Positions 35,401 through 45,700 of a stretch of DNA of 64,000 nucleotides are shown here, in pieces. Position 1 is the stretch's first letter. Every line of letters begins with the position of its first letter. This stretch comes from Aphodosoma sp051870875 (lineage in GTDB: Bacteria > Bacteroidota > Bacteroidia > Bacteroidales > Paludibacteraceae), in NCBI GenBank assembly GCA_051870875.1, contig JBJECG010000074.1, forward strand, positions 1 to 64,000, given 5' to 3'. Below the pieces are notes generated by a model. It ran no database searches, had not been told where the DNA came from, and saw only the letters and a list, made by a program, of their open reading frames with translations. Position numbers and translations under genes: made by a program.

Positions 35401-38400
35401 ACAGGTACGAACTGCGCGTTGGCATCATTTATCCAAGCCACCACGAGGCAGTATTTGCCGGCTTCGGCATCACGCATCAGCACAGTCTTGTCAACGTGCT
35501 TCCACTCGGCATAACCGGCCAACGCCTTGTCATCGTCAAGGGCTATGCAGCCTTCTGCCAACGATGCAGCACCGAACAGGTCGGCACCGGCTTTGACAAC
35601 CACACTGACAGGTGCCAGGAATACACGTGCATAGTCATTGTAGCGGACGTTACCATTGTTTCCCGACATCTCGCCGACGCAAGTCCAGTCATAAGTAATG
35701 TTGTACAAACCTTTGGGCATGTCAATCAAACGATAGGCATAAGCACGCGATGCAGTATTGCCATTGTAGCCATAAGCAGTACCGTCATTGCTTATATACA
35801 GCGCACGGGTATCTTCGCCTGCTGCATACTTGTCAGAGCCGATAACAAAGTTGTTGACATCAGCCGAACCGTAAGCCATCTGCCACTGTGCGTTTTCAAC
35901 ATCATCGGCGAATCCGGTGACATAAGGTACGGAAGCGGCCTTGTTGAGTGTCTTGAAGCCTACCGATACCCAAGAGGAGTTGTGTATATCATCGCAATGT
36001 GCACGGACAAACATCCAATAGTCTTTTGCAGCCTGCAGCTTGTCGACAACAATCATACCGCTGCCAGACAATGTCATGGTATCAACCAGAGAAGCGGCAG
36101 CCACATCATTTGATGCGGATACAGCGTATATCACCTCATCGGTCTCAGCCATATTTTCAAACCGGACTGTCACACTCTCATCTGAGAGAGAAGTCACAGC
36201 CAAGTTGGCCGGCATCGGACAATTGACCTTCTCAACCACCAGATTGTCGAAAGCGAACGGAGTCTGGGAACCGCCAGATGCGTTGTTCTGCCAGGCGACA
36301 ACGAGATTGAGCAACGTATCGGACTTGACAGTTATCTCGGCATACTGCTGCATCCATGTGTACTGACGGCGCAGAGCCTTGCCGCCATCCAACGGATACA
36401 GACCGTTTACCAAAACATTCTTGTTCCAAACATAAGAATCCGTACCGGCTGCCAATTTCCAGTCAACAGGAGCAAAGAACACGCGGGCATAATCATAGCT
36501 GTAGTCGCCCACACTCTTCCACTTGTAAGAAATGAGGTACTGACCCGGGGCAAAACGCAGCGTGCGGTAAGCGTATACCACCGAAGCGGACGAAATGTCG
36601 TAATTGTTGCTGACATCGTCTCTGGTTATGTATAGCGCGCCCTGACCGGCTTCAACTCCGGCAGCATCGGCACCTACCATAAAGCGGTTCGGTTCACTGC
36701 CGTTTACCAATACCCACTGGTCATTGTCGTCTGCAGCTTCGAAACCGGTAGCGTACGGGAACGTCTTTGGTGTGGCGTTTACAGTACGGAAGTCTACAGA
36801 AGTCCACTCGGACTTGTTGGACGCAGAGCATGACGAACGGACACTGAAACGATAGGCCGTACCGGGAGCGAGCGTTGTAAACGACGCTGTAGTCACGCCA
36901 TCGGCAAACTGCCCGTTTCCGACCTCGGTACCATCGGCTGTTTCGAGCAGATAGTCACATTCGGTTACCCCTACAGGATTCTGCCATGCCAGATCAGCAT
37001 TGGTTTCGCCGAAGGCAGTAACAGCCAGAGCTGTAGGCACATCGCAGTAATCGAGAGGATACACCTCTATGTCATCAATATTGACATACCTGTATCCTCC
37101 GCCACCGGAAAGCTTGAATGCTATATAGCCGTCGGCAAACTCGGCGGGTATGTCGGCAAACGACACTTCCTGAAGCGTGTAGCTGCTTGATGAACCAAGC
37201 GTTGTCAGCTGACGGTAAGAATTGACATTCGCCGGATCAAGAATGACACCTACCGACAAGGCTCCGTCATTCGTACCGTTCTTGAGATAGAACTTCATCT
37301 TGAGTTCATTGACCGGACGGGCCATCTCAGGCAGGGCCACGATACCGTATACAGCCTCACCATCATTTTCTGCATATGGTGACGCAGTGAATTTCAAGTT
37401 TCTTGGGGCGTTGTTTCCACCATAAGTGGACAATTCCACTGTAGGTTTACCATATACCTGATTCAATGTTACGGTATAACATCCGAGTTCGAAAGAAGCG
37501 ATATCTTCAAAGTCCTGACGGTACGGGAGTGCCTTCGGCATACAGTTGGTAGTAAATCCGTACGGACCGCGCCATCCGCTCTCGGCATCTTCGCCGCACA
37601 CGGCACGAACGTATACTTCGTACCGGGTTTCACCGACAAGGCCTTTGTGAGTGAACGTCATGCCGGCATCGACAGGTTCGATACCTGTAATGTCGCCTCC
37701 AGCCGGTACAAGCACATACTGCCATGCAGTATGGGATGCTACAGTGTCATTGACAGTGGCAGTTACACTGTCGACTCCTATTGCATCGAACAATACCGAT
37801 ACCGGACGGGTACAAGGCAATATATTCTCAACAGTAAGATTGTCGATGTACAGTTTATAATCGTAGTTGCCCTTCTTATTGTTCCATGCGGCAAATACGA
37901 TGCGGAACTCATTGCAGTTTCCGGACAACAAGCCGGTAACGTCATAGTGCTTGTGCACGGCGCTCTCGCTGTTGGTCGTTATGACATCCACCCTGTTGTT
38001 AAACCGTTCGACAAGCTGGCCATCGTTTTCAAGCAAGTATATGCCGACCGAATCTCCCATCGGGAATTCGACATCAAAACTAACCATCACCTCTTCGCCC
38101 GGAGCGAACTTGAAGTAAGGTGTGTAGTATGAAGTCATGTCACCTCCACTTTCGATATTGGCTTTCAGTTTTCCCGATTCCACAGACCAGCTCTTGTCGC
38201 CGTCTGTAGGAACAGCCAGTCCGGCCTCCCAGCAAGTGAGGTTTCCGGCATCGAACGAATTGTCGTAAGGCAGGCTGTAAGAATCGCAACCTGTAGTGAA
38301 CCTGCCGACATAACGCATACCGGAAGTGTCGCCAACGGCACAGATGGCACGTACGTAAAGTTCGTATTGTGTCAAAGCGTCAAGACCGTCAATGACAGCA

Positions 38401-41400
38401 GGATGTTCGTCCACCACTTTGGTGGTGAATATCTCACCGTCTTTCATGGCTACCATCTGCCATTGGGTCTCATCGCCACCGGCAATCCAGTCGGCAGTAC
38501 AAGAGAAAGCACCAAGCTCGTCTTCGTTGATTTCGGCTTCCATCACCTTGGCACAACCGGAAGCCGGCACAATGGTCAGGTCATCGAAATACAGGTAATA
38601 GCTACCGGTAGACTCATAGAATATGACAAACTGTCGGGCATCAGCGAACGGATTGCCGTAAGCATCGACGAAATCCGGGTCGAGGATGTCATCGAAACGT
38701 ACGCTGAAATCGTACCAGGTCTTGCCTTCAGTCAAAGTGACCGTGGTCAACGGCTGGAATGTGGCTTCAAACTCATCGGGATCAGTACTGTTGAGCACAC
38801 CTATCTGGAACGAGTTGTTGCCATAACCGGAGTCGTACACCCAACCGGAGAGTTCATAGCCGGCAAGCGACTGTACATCAAACTCCGGAGATATGGCAGT
38901 AACGCCTTGAACAGCCAATGCAAGTCCGGAACGGGAATGACTGTCATCGATATAGGCACCGCCCCACGGGCTGTTTTCTATAAATTGCCAGCAATTCAGG
39001 GAGTTGCCTTCAGAATCATTGAAATTTTCGACATAAGGAATAGTCGGTTTTTCGCACAAGGTGCGGAAATTGCCAAGAGCCAGCCAACCGCTCGGCTTGC
39101 CATCGCAGAACGAGCGCAACGAGTAATAGTACTGCGTATTGGGCAATATGCCAGCCAGCACTTTCTGTTTTCCGGTGATACGACCCTGGAATACATCGGC
39201 AGCACCGGTTTCAGGATCGAATTCGGCAGAAGACACCTTGAGTTCCCATCCGTCAGCTTCAGAATCGAAAGCCACTGTGGCCGAAGTGGCCATCAGATCT
39301 TCTATTCTGACATTGACAGGCGGTATGCACTCTACCTCGGTGAGGGTGATGCTGTCCATAAACGTTTTTATGGAACTCAGGTTTTCAACACCAAAGCCCA
39401 CCACATACACTCCGTCTTCGGGGACATTGAAATAACCGAAATATTCGTTCCATTCATCATTGACGACGGGCAGCGAAGCGACGATTGTCATGGCATCGGA
39501 CGATTTCAGTTTTCCATATCCGAATGTAGCAAACACACGGTCAGTATAACCATATTCCTCGCGGAGCATCATGCCGGCAGCGTAGTTCTTGCCGGCCTTC
39601 AAGTCGAACGAACGGTATACCCACGCCTTGGACGGTGTACTATAGTCCTTATCCATCAAAAGGAGCCGCTCGCCCTCGGCAGGTTCTACATTGATATAAT
39701 CTTCGTATCCGGCAACTACTTTGAAAGAGCCTGGTTGTGTAGTCTCTGTAACATAGCATCCGGCCAAAGTCTCGCCGTCATAGAACTCTTCAAAACCTTC
39801 ACAGAACGGAGATTCGGGAGTTACGGCAAACGCGCTGCAATCGGTCTTGAACTCTACAGACGTTTCAGACCAGAAACCGGCGGCGGTGCCGCCCTTGCAA
39901 TGCAGTCTGACATAATATTCGTATCTGGTATCGGCAGTCAGGCCTGTCAATACAGCCTCATACCCTTCCGTAACACGGATAACGGTGCCGCTGTTGGGGT
40001 CGAAACCGACAGGGCCATACGATACGGACCAGTCGCGGATGGTAGGATCGGTCATCGTGATACGAGCGGCATCGGTCTGGACAGAATCGATCCTGGTCTT
40101 GGCGATGTCAAGGAACTCACAGTCGGGTTTGGGATATATGCGCACATCATCGATATACTGTGCCTTGCGGTAATCGCCGTCATTGGTGATACCCTCGAAA
40201 ATCACATACATGACACCCTGGGCCTTGAATTCCCATTCGTATTTGCAGAAAGCATATTCATCCCAGGTTTCGGCAACCCAAGATTCGGCAGGTTCCTCAT
40301 CGCTGTCCGACGGCACGAATTTCAGCAGTGTGGCATTGACCGTATCGGGAGTAGAGTTTACCCATACTCGAATACCATCTTCCGGCTCATACCTTCCTGA
40401 CGCACGGTATTGGTAGTATGAAACAACATAATCACCCTCCTGCGCACCGAAATCAATGGCCGGAGATATAAGATTGGCGTGCGTACCTTTGCGGCATTCG
40501 TTGAATTTTGCGGCACCGCTGCCAGAATATACATATTGTCTGCCACTCTCGGCATTCTGCCATGACCAGGCATTGTCGCCCAAATCGGTGTCGTAGCCTT
40601 CGCCGGCAACCGTCTGGCGTACAGACCAGCACAGAGGAGGGAATACCTCGGAATTGAAACCCTGAGCCACCGGGAACACCGATGAGGGTTCACAGGCGGT
40701 GGATACTACCAGCCTCTGTTCTACGTATTCGGCATTGCCGTCGGCACCGCATGATGCGGCTATACGGGCGGTGATTGTGTACAGTGTAGACGGGGAAAGC
40801 CCTTGTACAGTGTAGGAAGTGCCGGTGACAGTTTCCTGCATGGTAACGGAAGAGGCCGGTTCGGTAGTGATGTCAACCAGATACCGTGTAGAGGTTGAAA
40901 CCTTGTGCCTGTCCCACTCTATACCTACGGAAGTAGTAGAGATACGGTCCTTGTCCACACGTATATTGCTCACGGGGCGGCACTTGGGAGCCTCCTGCAC
41001 CTTGATGTCATCCAAATAGGTGTCGTATCCGGCAAGATTGACAGCTTCGAAAATGACATATACAGTACCGGACAACGGAATGGCAAACTCATAGTGATAG
41101 AATCCAGTGGAATTAGACCCTTCGACAGGAGAAAGCGAAAGGTGGTTGTGCACCATACCGAGATTGACAGCCGAAGGATCGGTAATGTCAGGGGTATTGC
41201 TTACCCATACATATACACCCTCGCCTTCTTTGCGGTAGTAGTTGCTGCTTGAATACTGGCGGTACATTTCGAACGACAGGTCGTAAGAATTGGGAGTTCC
41301 GATAGCAACCGGCTGCAATACGAGCAGAGAACGGGCTTCACCCCAGACATTATAGGTGTATTTGACCGACTGCGAACCGCTGTTTGCATACGAAGCACGA

Positions 41401-42620
41401 TTGTTGACCGACCATGAACCGCTTCCCACAGTAGGCACCTGGAACCAGCACTCCGGAATATCCTGCACATTGTCGAAATTCTGCTCGAACTCCGTGGTCG
41501 GAGCCGTACCGCAACGTGTAGTAAACGCAACAGGCTTGCTCCATTCGCTATACACTCCAGCACTGCATACATTGCGCACCTTGACAGAGTACGGGGTTTT
41601 CTTGTCCAACCCGGTAAGGAGATACGGATTCTGTGAAACAGTGACAGGTGTCTGTTCATCGACCTGAATCTCATAACTGCCGGCATTCTCGTAATCCTTC
41701 CATGCGAGCAGCACGGAAGTAGAGTCTATATCCATCACCTCCAGACGCTCGGGACGCGAACAGAGGGGTTTCTCGATACAGGAAAAATCATCGATGTACA
41801 TAGTCACCTGAGTGCCGGAAGGCAAAGCTATGGCAATGGCTGCGCCTACACCTGTACCGGCATAATCCTTGGTGTTGAAACGGACTTCGGTCCATTCATT
41901 GGCAGTTTCCACCGAATCGTTGTAAAGAGCGACAAATGTGTTGACATCATAAGGGTCGGTCATGATACCGGCAGAAAATTTGGTGTTTTTGGTGGAGTAA
42001 TACCAGAAAGTGACCTCCATACTGTCTGCCGCAAAATTGAACTGCGGACTTACAATACGCGGGGCGACACTACTTGTGGCATACAATATAACCGACTGGC
42101 CGGACTGCCCGCTGCCATGATAATACCGACTGCTGATTTTCTGGGTATTTCCGGAATTTTCGACCACCCAACAAGCCAACGGTTCGTCCTTGGATTCGAA
42201 ATCGTTGGAATAGGGGAAGGAAGTGGCGGTGTAGTCGCACAAAGTCCTGAACGTGAACATGTCAGACTGGCCGGACTTACCTTTGTCCAAATCAGTGGCA
42301 TCGGTCTCCAGCCACAGGCTGTATTCGGCATTGGCAGTCAGACCGGTAACCATGTACTTGTGTGCATGTTCCCCATCATCAATAGGCAAGGCCTCGTGTA
42401 TTACAGTCTCACCTTGCTTCAAGGTGAGAAGATAATGATTGGGTTCTATGGTATTATCCGAAAGATCCCAACCAATGGTAGCGGTAGTCTGCGCAGCTCC
42501 GACGAGCCTGATATTGACAGGCTTCGGACATGTCTCCTGGGCCAGGAGAGGAATGGAGCCAAGCAACGCGACCGCGATTAAAAAGAAAAACCTTCGAATA
42601 GATACTTTTCTCATAATCAT
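32487..42620 (-). CDS. Giant modular surface protein (about 3377 aa), FN3/jelly-roll repeats and T9SS domain
   Basis: After a signal peptide (RRFFFLIAVALLGSIPLLAQ) the protein alternates two module types eleven times up to about residue 2890. One is a fibronectin III-like domain opening with C-x-x-P (CPKPVNIRL, CSRPERLEV, CIPPVNVRI, CTRPVSVLF and others). The other is a jelly-roll (MAM/cleaved-adhesin-like) domain opening with a PY...F...CW motif (PYSNDFESKDEPLACW, PYMQTFQDAYGSDIPACW). At about 2890-3290 come six shorter repeats, each ending in CDSxV (GCDSNVTLRLEV), with CEG or CAG near their start. The last 80 residues are a T9SS type A sorting domain (VVAPNPVRGG, then VEILNSVGQVI, SGIYYIRVI). 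ATG 42620 or 42614 puts the signal peptide at the N-terminus; the frame opens at 42704. The domain types suggest adhesion or glycan binding; the ligand is unknown. The gene follows the 1130-residue protein by 106 bases, where a TATGTTTG element (42705-42698) may give a second promoter. Confidence 0.88.
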   Translation of the reverse strand: MIMRKVSIRRFFFLIAVALLGSIPLLAQETCPKPVNIRLVGAAQTTATIGWDLSDNTIEPNHYLLTLKQGETVIHEALPIDDGEHAHKYMVTGLTANAEYSLWLETDATDLDKGKSGQSDMFTFRTLCDYTATSFPYSNDFESKDEPLACWVVENSGNTQKISSRYYHGSGQSGQSVILYATSSVAPRIVSPQFNFAADSMEVTFWYYSTKNTKFSAGIMTDPYDVNTFVALYNDSVETANEWTEVRFNTKDYAGTGVGAAIAIALPSGTQVTMYIDDFSCIEKPLCSRPERLEVMDIDSTSVLLAWKDYENAGSYEIQVDEQTPVTVSQNPYLLTGLDKKTPYSVKVRNVCSAGVYSEWSKPVAFTTRCGTAPTTEFEQNFDNVQDIPECWFQVPTVGSGSWSVNNRASYANSGSQSVKYTYNVWGEARSLLVLQPVAIGTPNSYDLSFEMYRQYSSSNYYRKEGEGVYVWVSNTPDITDPSAVNLGMVHNHLSLSPVEGSNSTGFYHYEFAIPLSGTVYVIFEAVNLAGYDTYLDDIKVQEAPKCRPVSNIRVDKDRISTTSVGIEWDRHKVSTSTRYLVDITTEPASSVTMQETVTGTSYTVQGLSPSTLYTITARIAASCGADGNAEYVEQRLVVSTACEPSSVFPVAQGFNSEVFPPLCWSVRQTVAGEGYDTDLGDNAWSWQNAESGRQYVYSGSGAAKFNECRKGTHANLISPAIDFGAQEGDYVVSYYQYRASGRYEPEDGIRVWVNSTPDTVNATLLKFVPSDSDEEPAESWVAETWDEYAFCKYEWEFKAQGVMYVIFEGITNDGDYRKAQYIDDVRIYPKPDCEFLDIAKTRIDSVQTDAARITMTDPTIRDWSVSYGPVGFDPNSGTVIRVTEGYEAVLTGLTADTRYEYYVRLHCKGGTAAGFWSETSVEFKTDCSAFAVTPESPFCEGFEEFYDGETLAGCYVTETTQPGSFKVVAGYEDYINVEPAEGERLLLMDKDYSTPSKAWVYRSFDLKAGKNYAAGMMLREEYGYTDRVFATFGYGKLKSSDAMTIVASLPVVNDEWNEYFGYFNVPEDGVYVVGFGVENLSSIKTFMDSITLTEVECIPPVNVRIEDLMATSATVAFDSEADGWELKVSSAEFDPETGAADVFQGRITGKQKVLAGILPNTQYYYSLRSFCDGKPSGWLALGNFRTLCEKPTIPYVENFNDSEGNSLNCWQFIENSPWGGAYIDDSHSRSGLALAVQGVTAISPEFDVQSLAGYELSGWVYDSGYGNNSFQIGVLNSTDPDEFEATFQPLTTVTLTEGKTWYDFSVRFDDILDPDFVDAYGNPFADARQFVIFYESTGSYYLYFDDLTIVPASGCAKVMEAEINEDELGAFSCTADWIAGGDETQWQMVAMKDGEIFTTKVVDEHPAVIDGLDALTQYELYVRAICAVGDTSGMRYVGRFTTGCDSYSLPYDNSFDAGNLTCWEAGLAVPTDGDKSWSVESGKLKANIESGGDMTSYYTPYFKFAPGEEVMVSFDVEFPMGDSVGIYLLENDGQLVERFNNRVDVITTNSESAVHKHYDVTGLLSGNCNEFRIVFAAWNNKKGNYDYKLYIDNLTVENILPCTRPVSVLFDAIGVDSVTATVNDTVASHTAWQYVLVPAGGDITGIEPVDAGMTFTHKGLVGETRYEVYVRAVCGEDAESGWRGPYGFTTNCMPKALPYRQDFEDIASFELGCYTVTLNQVYGKPTVELSTYGGNNAPRNLKFTASPYAENDGEAVYGIVALPEMARPVNELKMKFYLKNGTNDGALSVGVILDPANVNSYRQLTTLGSSSSYTLQEVSFADIPAEFADGYIAFKLSGGGGYRYVNIDDIEVYPLDYCDVPTALAVTAFGETNADLAWQNPVGVTECDYLLETADGTEVGNGQFADGVTTASFTTLAPGTAYRFSVRSSCSASNKSEWTSVDFRTVNATPKTFPYATGFEAADDNDQWVLVNGSEPNRFMVGADAAGVEAGQGALYITRDDVSNNYDISSASVVYAYRTLRFAPGQYLISYKWKSVGDYSYDYARVFFAPVDWKLAAGTDSYVWNKNVLVNGLYPLDGGKALRRQYTWMQQYAEITVKSDTLLNLVVAWQNNASGGSQTPFAFDNLVVEKVNCPMPANLAVTSLSDESVTVRFENMAETDEVIYAVSASNDVAAASLVDTMTLSGSGMIVVDKLQAAKDYWMFVRAHCDDIHNSSWVSVGFKTLNKAASVPYVTGFADDVENAQWQMAYGSADVNNFVIGSDKYAAGEDTRALYISNDGTAYGYNGNTASRAYAYRLIDMPKGLYNITYDWTCVGEMSGNNGNVRYNDYARVFLAPVSVVVKAGADLFGAASLAEGCIALDDDKALAGYAEWKHVDKTVLMRDAEAGKYCLVVAWINDANAQFVPVAVDNFSITQLPCAPVMDITLDEVDIDKATISFYNINESEVVYGLTTSDNMADIPVDKFMTGDGSVLNLTGLTPNTRYTLFVKAKCSDTDESEWASFVFSTACVPVDVNESASYSTSFEELSGLFGLDNCWTESAGELEWRANSNTTGNRKPRTGSMNIVMDVPDGNTDAHTATRRFNLNGGKFYQTSIWGIKDADGEATFEFVDCTSSAEGVAFETRALTDAYTNITGYFYAPADGIYDLGFRVAANDEFVSLDDYSVSLLPFGAPRNFVVGNITGESADFSWIVNADSTKFTLTSRGVEIKDVTVTGTSLSVDGLTAATSYTATIVAYDGTVESDPVTLKFFTDCGITPLPYMQTFQDAYGSDIPACWDNFSGTVLTDDNYNWAVGSNGTGKYARLSTSGAYGTAVLKTPVFNVDADNYALSFKYVNTSEHELVVSISEDGGATFSQNLETLAPGNDWQTKLIELSGYNGKEIVVAFKVRAEGKGNGLYVGLDDVRIAKYAGEKKISDTHCSGSDYYKNGFAILRTDIKLGTNTFTKLVMSDIENPVANVLDTLKVLTLNVNETQNIHVYGTICEGGVYDEAPFTGDKAKSEAGDWVISYTAGNGCDSNVILHLTVLPEMYYVSETICEGDVFEFGGQQCTATGSYVAYGKNYMGCDSNVTLRLEVLPARFRQYKAVCEGEVYEWVEAKQTLTETKVYSHAFKNYLGCDSIVEIDFHVVPTNVRVDTTICAGSSIIFGEGADAEELSVPGTYTKTFKNSLKCDSVVTLRLSVADPIISEYDDIVCENRSYENYGFRIPVITKDTVLTKTITNADGCDSTVVVNIEFVATIYTDSIATIKQGESFIFCGSSYTTAGEYTCGLQSEETGCDSIIRLTLNVETGVENVMALSLVVAPNPVRGGESAFVSRDWTAEEQDGMIVEILNSVGQVIMTDSPSYFPIEINSVTVSGIYYIRVITGTGDVYVGKLIVK

Positions 42621-42726
42621 TTGGTTTGAAAATAAAACAAGTCGTTTCGAAACACTATGGTCCGCAACCGGCGAAACGACACCAAACAGGCCGGCAGCAA
42701 ACATATTGACAGAACAGAAATATCGG

Positions 42727-45700
42727 CTATTTCACATAGAACCTGATAAGCTGACGAGACGGGGCATCATCAGTCAGGCCGGAAGTATCGTAGGCAAGCT
42801 CAACCATATATACACCAGGGATGTGCGGGGCAGTAATGACAGGTTCGGCCGAAGACAGCTGCTGCACGGCAACCAGCTGACCGCCAATGCTCCACCAGCG
42901 AGCCACAATACGAATATCAGAATCTGAAAAAAGCGGTTCGAAACGGACGGCCTGACTGACACGTGCCATGCCCTGCACCGGATAGCCATCATCGGCCGCA
43001 GGGTGTTCGACAGGTTCGAGGGCACAAGTAAGGATGTAATAGTCTTCGCCATCGCGCATGAGTCCGGCACTGTAGTTATTGTCGGGACTTCCGTAACCGA
43101 ACCGGCATCCCTGACCCAAATAGAGGTACGAGCGGTTCTGGCCAGGCATCAAGTTACCGTCATGATACCAGCGGAAAGCCACGAAGTCGCCGTATCCGCC
43201 GTTGTTGCCGGCATTGAGTACGGCAATGGCATCGTTCCATTTCTGGCGAAGCACCGAAGCCGGATACAGGATACAGAACGGGACGTGACGCACAAGCGTA
43301 TCGAACCGGGTATCGCTGTAACGGACGGCATAACGCAAGTCAAGCGAGTACCAATCGGGACGGATGCCGTCAGGTATGGATATAACGATGCCGTCGGCAT
43401 TGATATCGCCGGCATCCCAGACAGTGTCGCGGAAGCCGGCTTTTTCGGACGCATCATCGAAATCGAGCATCAGGGATATGTATTCGCCCTGGTTGACATC
43501 GTACCCGAGGACGAACGAAACATCGTCGGCACAAATATCGTCCAACGGTCTGACGGTGACACTGAGAGTGTCGACCACGGTAAGGTCAAGCACCTTTGTC
43601 TCTTCGCAATCCTGCGGAGTCTGAGGCGGGATCTGAAACGAATATTTTCCGGTAGCCGAATAGTACTGCCCCTGGAACTCATATACCTCACCCTGGCAGA
43701 TGGTATCGGTGACGGTATCGGCAATCAACGAACGCATGGTAAGGTTGAGATAAATGACGGAGTCACAGCCGCCATTGGTCTTATAGAAAACGGTGTCCCG
43801 GGTATTCCAACTATCGCCTCCGTTGGCGGGCATACGGTATACATTTCCATTCCAGCGGAACGGATATTTTCCGCATACGGTAGTGTCGACCCAAGTAAAC
43901 CTGTCGCGCAAAGCCGGTATTTTCAGTTCGATATCGGTAGAATCGGCACAACCTCCGTTTGACATAGAAGCGACCAACCGCAGTCGGTAGTCCCCCCCAT
44001 CTACAGGGAAAAGCACCATAGGGTTGCGGTCAACGGGAATATGGACGGAATCGGAACTGATAGGATTGCCGTCGGCATCCATAAGTTTCCAGGAGTAAGA
44101 GTCGCACCGTTCGCCCCCCATAGGCACACTGTCACCATCGATGACGGTGCTGACATTGTTGAGCAGGACATAGTTTTCCTTGCAGTTTTTAGGTTTGTGC
44201 TGCGTTATGACCCTTGCCAACGGGAAGCGCGGAGCGAGATTGGCTGAGAGGGTAAAATTGCACCTGTCGAGTTTCTCCTCGTTGGTGGTGATAAAAGTAC
44301 AGTTGCAATAGTATGTACGGAAATCCTTTTCGGCCACGGTGATAGTCCGTTCGGTAGATATCGGGTTGTCGATGTCATCGAGATACCACTTGTATGAAAA
44401 TCCGTCGGGGGCGGAAATAGTCTGCTCGGTCTGTTCGCCGCACAAGACACCGGTAATGGTGGCCGGCAGGCATGAAAGGGTGAAATAGGCATAACCGTAG
44501 TGACCGCCCTGCTCGCAGTCGTAGGTCTGCAACGTGATATTTATTTTCCGGCCGATATACCCTTCATCGACCTTTACACCTACAGTTGTCCACTCTTTCC
44601 AGCGCACAATGTCATTGCCGCCGCCGTCCAAAGGGGTCACCACCTTATGCCATCCGTCGTCCGCGCCCAGGTGCGTACCAGGCCTGAAATCCTCCTTACC
44701 GCAGATATCACCTACAAGGTTGCCCCGCTCGTCGGTAATTTTCATGGTGAAACGCGGCTGTTCGGCAAAATCATGGTTAGGATCCTGAAATACCACGGCA
44801 TATTTCAGCAGTATGATACGGTATATGCTGTCAAGTTCTACAGTATATGTGATTTTCTCGCCTTCGGCATTTATGTTCCAGTTGCCCAGCCGCACCGACA
44901 CCACTTCTCCAGGCGGGATGGTAGGCAGTGCATTGCCGCTGCCGTCCATGGTACGGACATCGAGTTCACGCAGTTTATGTACAGTATGACGTGACATCAT
45001 ATTATCGGGGCCGAAATCCACCTTTCCGGGACGCCATATCGAAGGGTCATCGATAGCAGGGAAACCGCCGCCTCCGCGTTCGTCAATCTCATCCGGACGC
45101 ACATTGTGGGAACAGGAGGCTTTGTCGAGGTTTGCATAATCGATACATCCGGGGAAATATATCAGCTTGTTGCGGTACGGGACCCATATGCTGGTGTCGC
45201 CGCCGCAAATGCCTCGCACCCAGAAGTCGTAGATACCCTGTTCGCCGAGAGAGACATCGACGCTGTGTGCATCTGCAATGCCGTCTACATACGAGGCGGT
45301 TTCCGGAGCAGCATTTTCGGAGGGGTCGACATAACGGCGGTACATAACCTCATACTCTTCGGCCACGCCTTTCCATGTGACAGAACCCCGGTCGGCATAT
45401 ATAGTTGAAACGATGTCGACTTCGGAAGGCATGGTACAATCCTTGTGTTCGGCAATCTGAATGAAATCGATACATGCAGAAGGCGGACGCACGACAGATC
45501 CGTTGTTGACCCAAACGAAAGCCAGCTTGTAAGGGTTGCCGTCGGAACGGATTGTTTTCGTGTCTACCTGCCATAACGACTGGCCGTTGAATATCGGGTT
45601 CTGTGAAGCGGTGCCATGCCTGTCGGGGAAGACCTCGGCACGGGCGAGCAGGTCATTGCTGATGCCCAGCGCAGAGGATGATACATCGATACCCTGCGGC

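Noticed and set aside
38367..40400. 677-codon plus-strand open frame
   Set aside because: It runs exactly antisense to the FN3/jelly-roll coding region of the giant protein, has no recognisable domain or start signal, and arises from the codon bias of the true gene.
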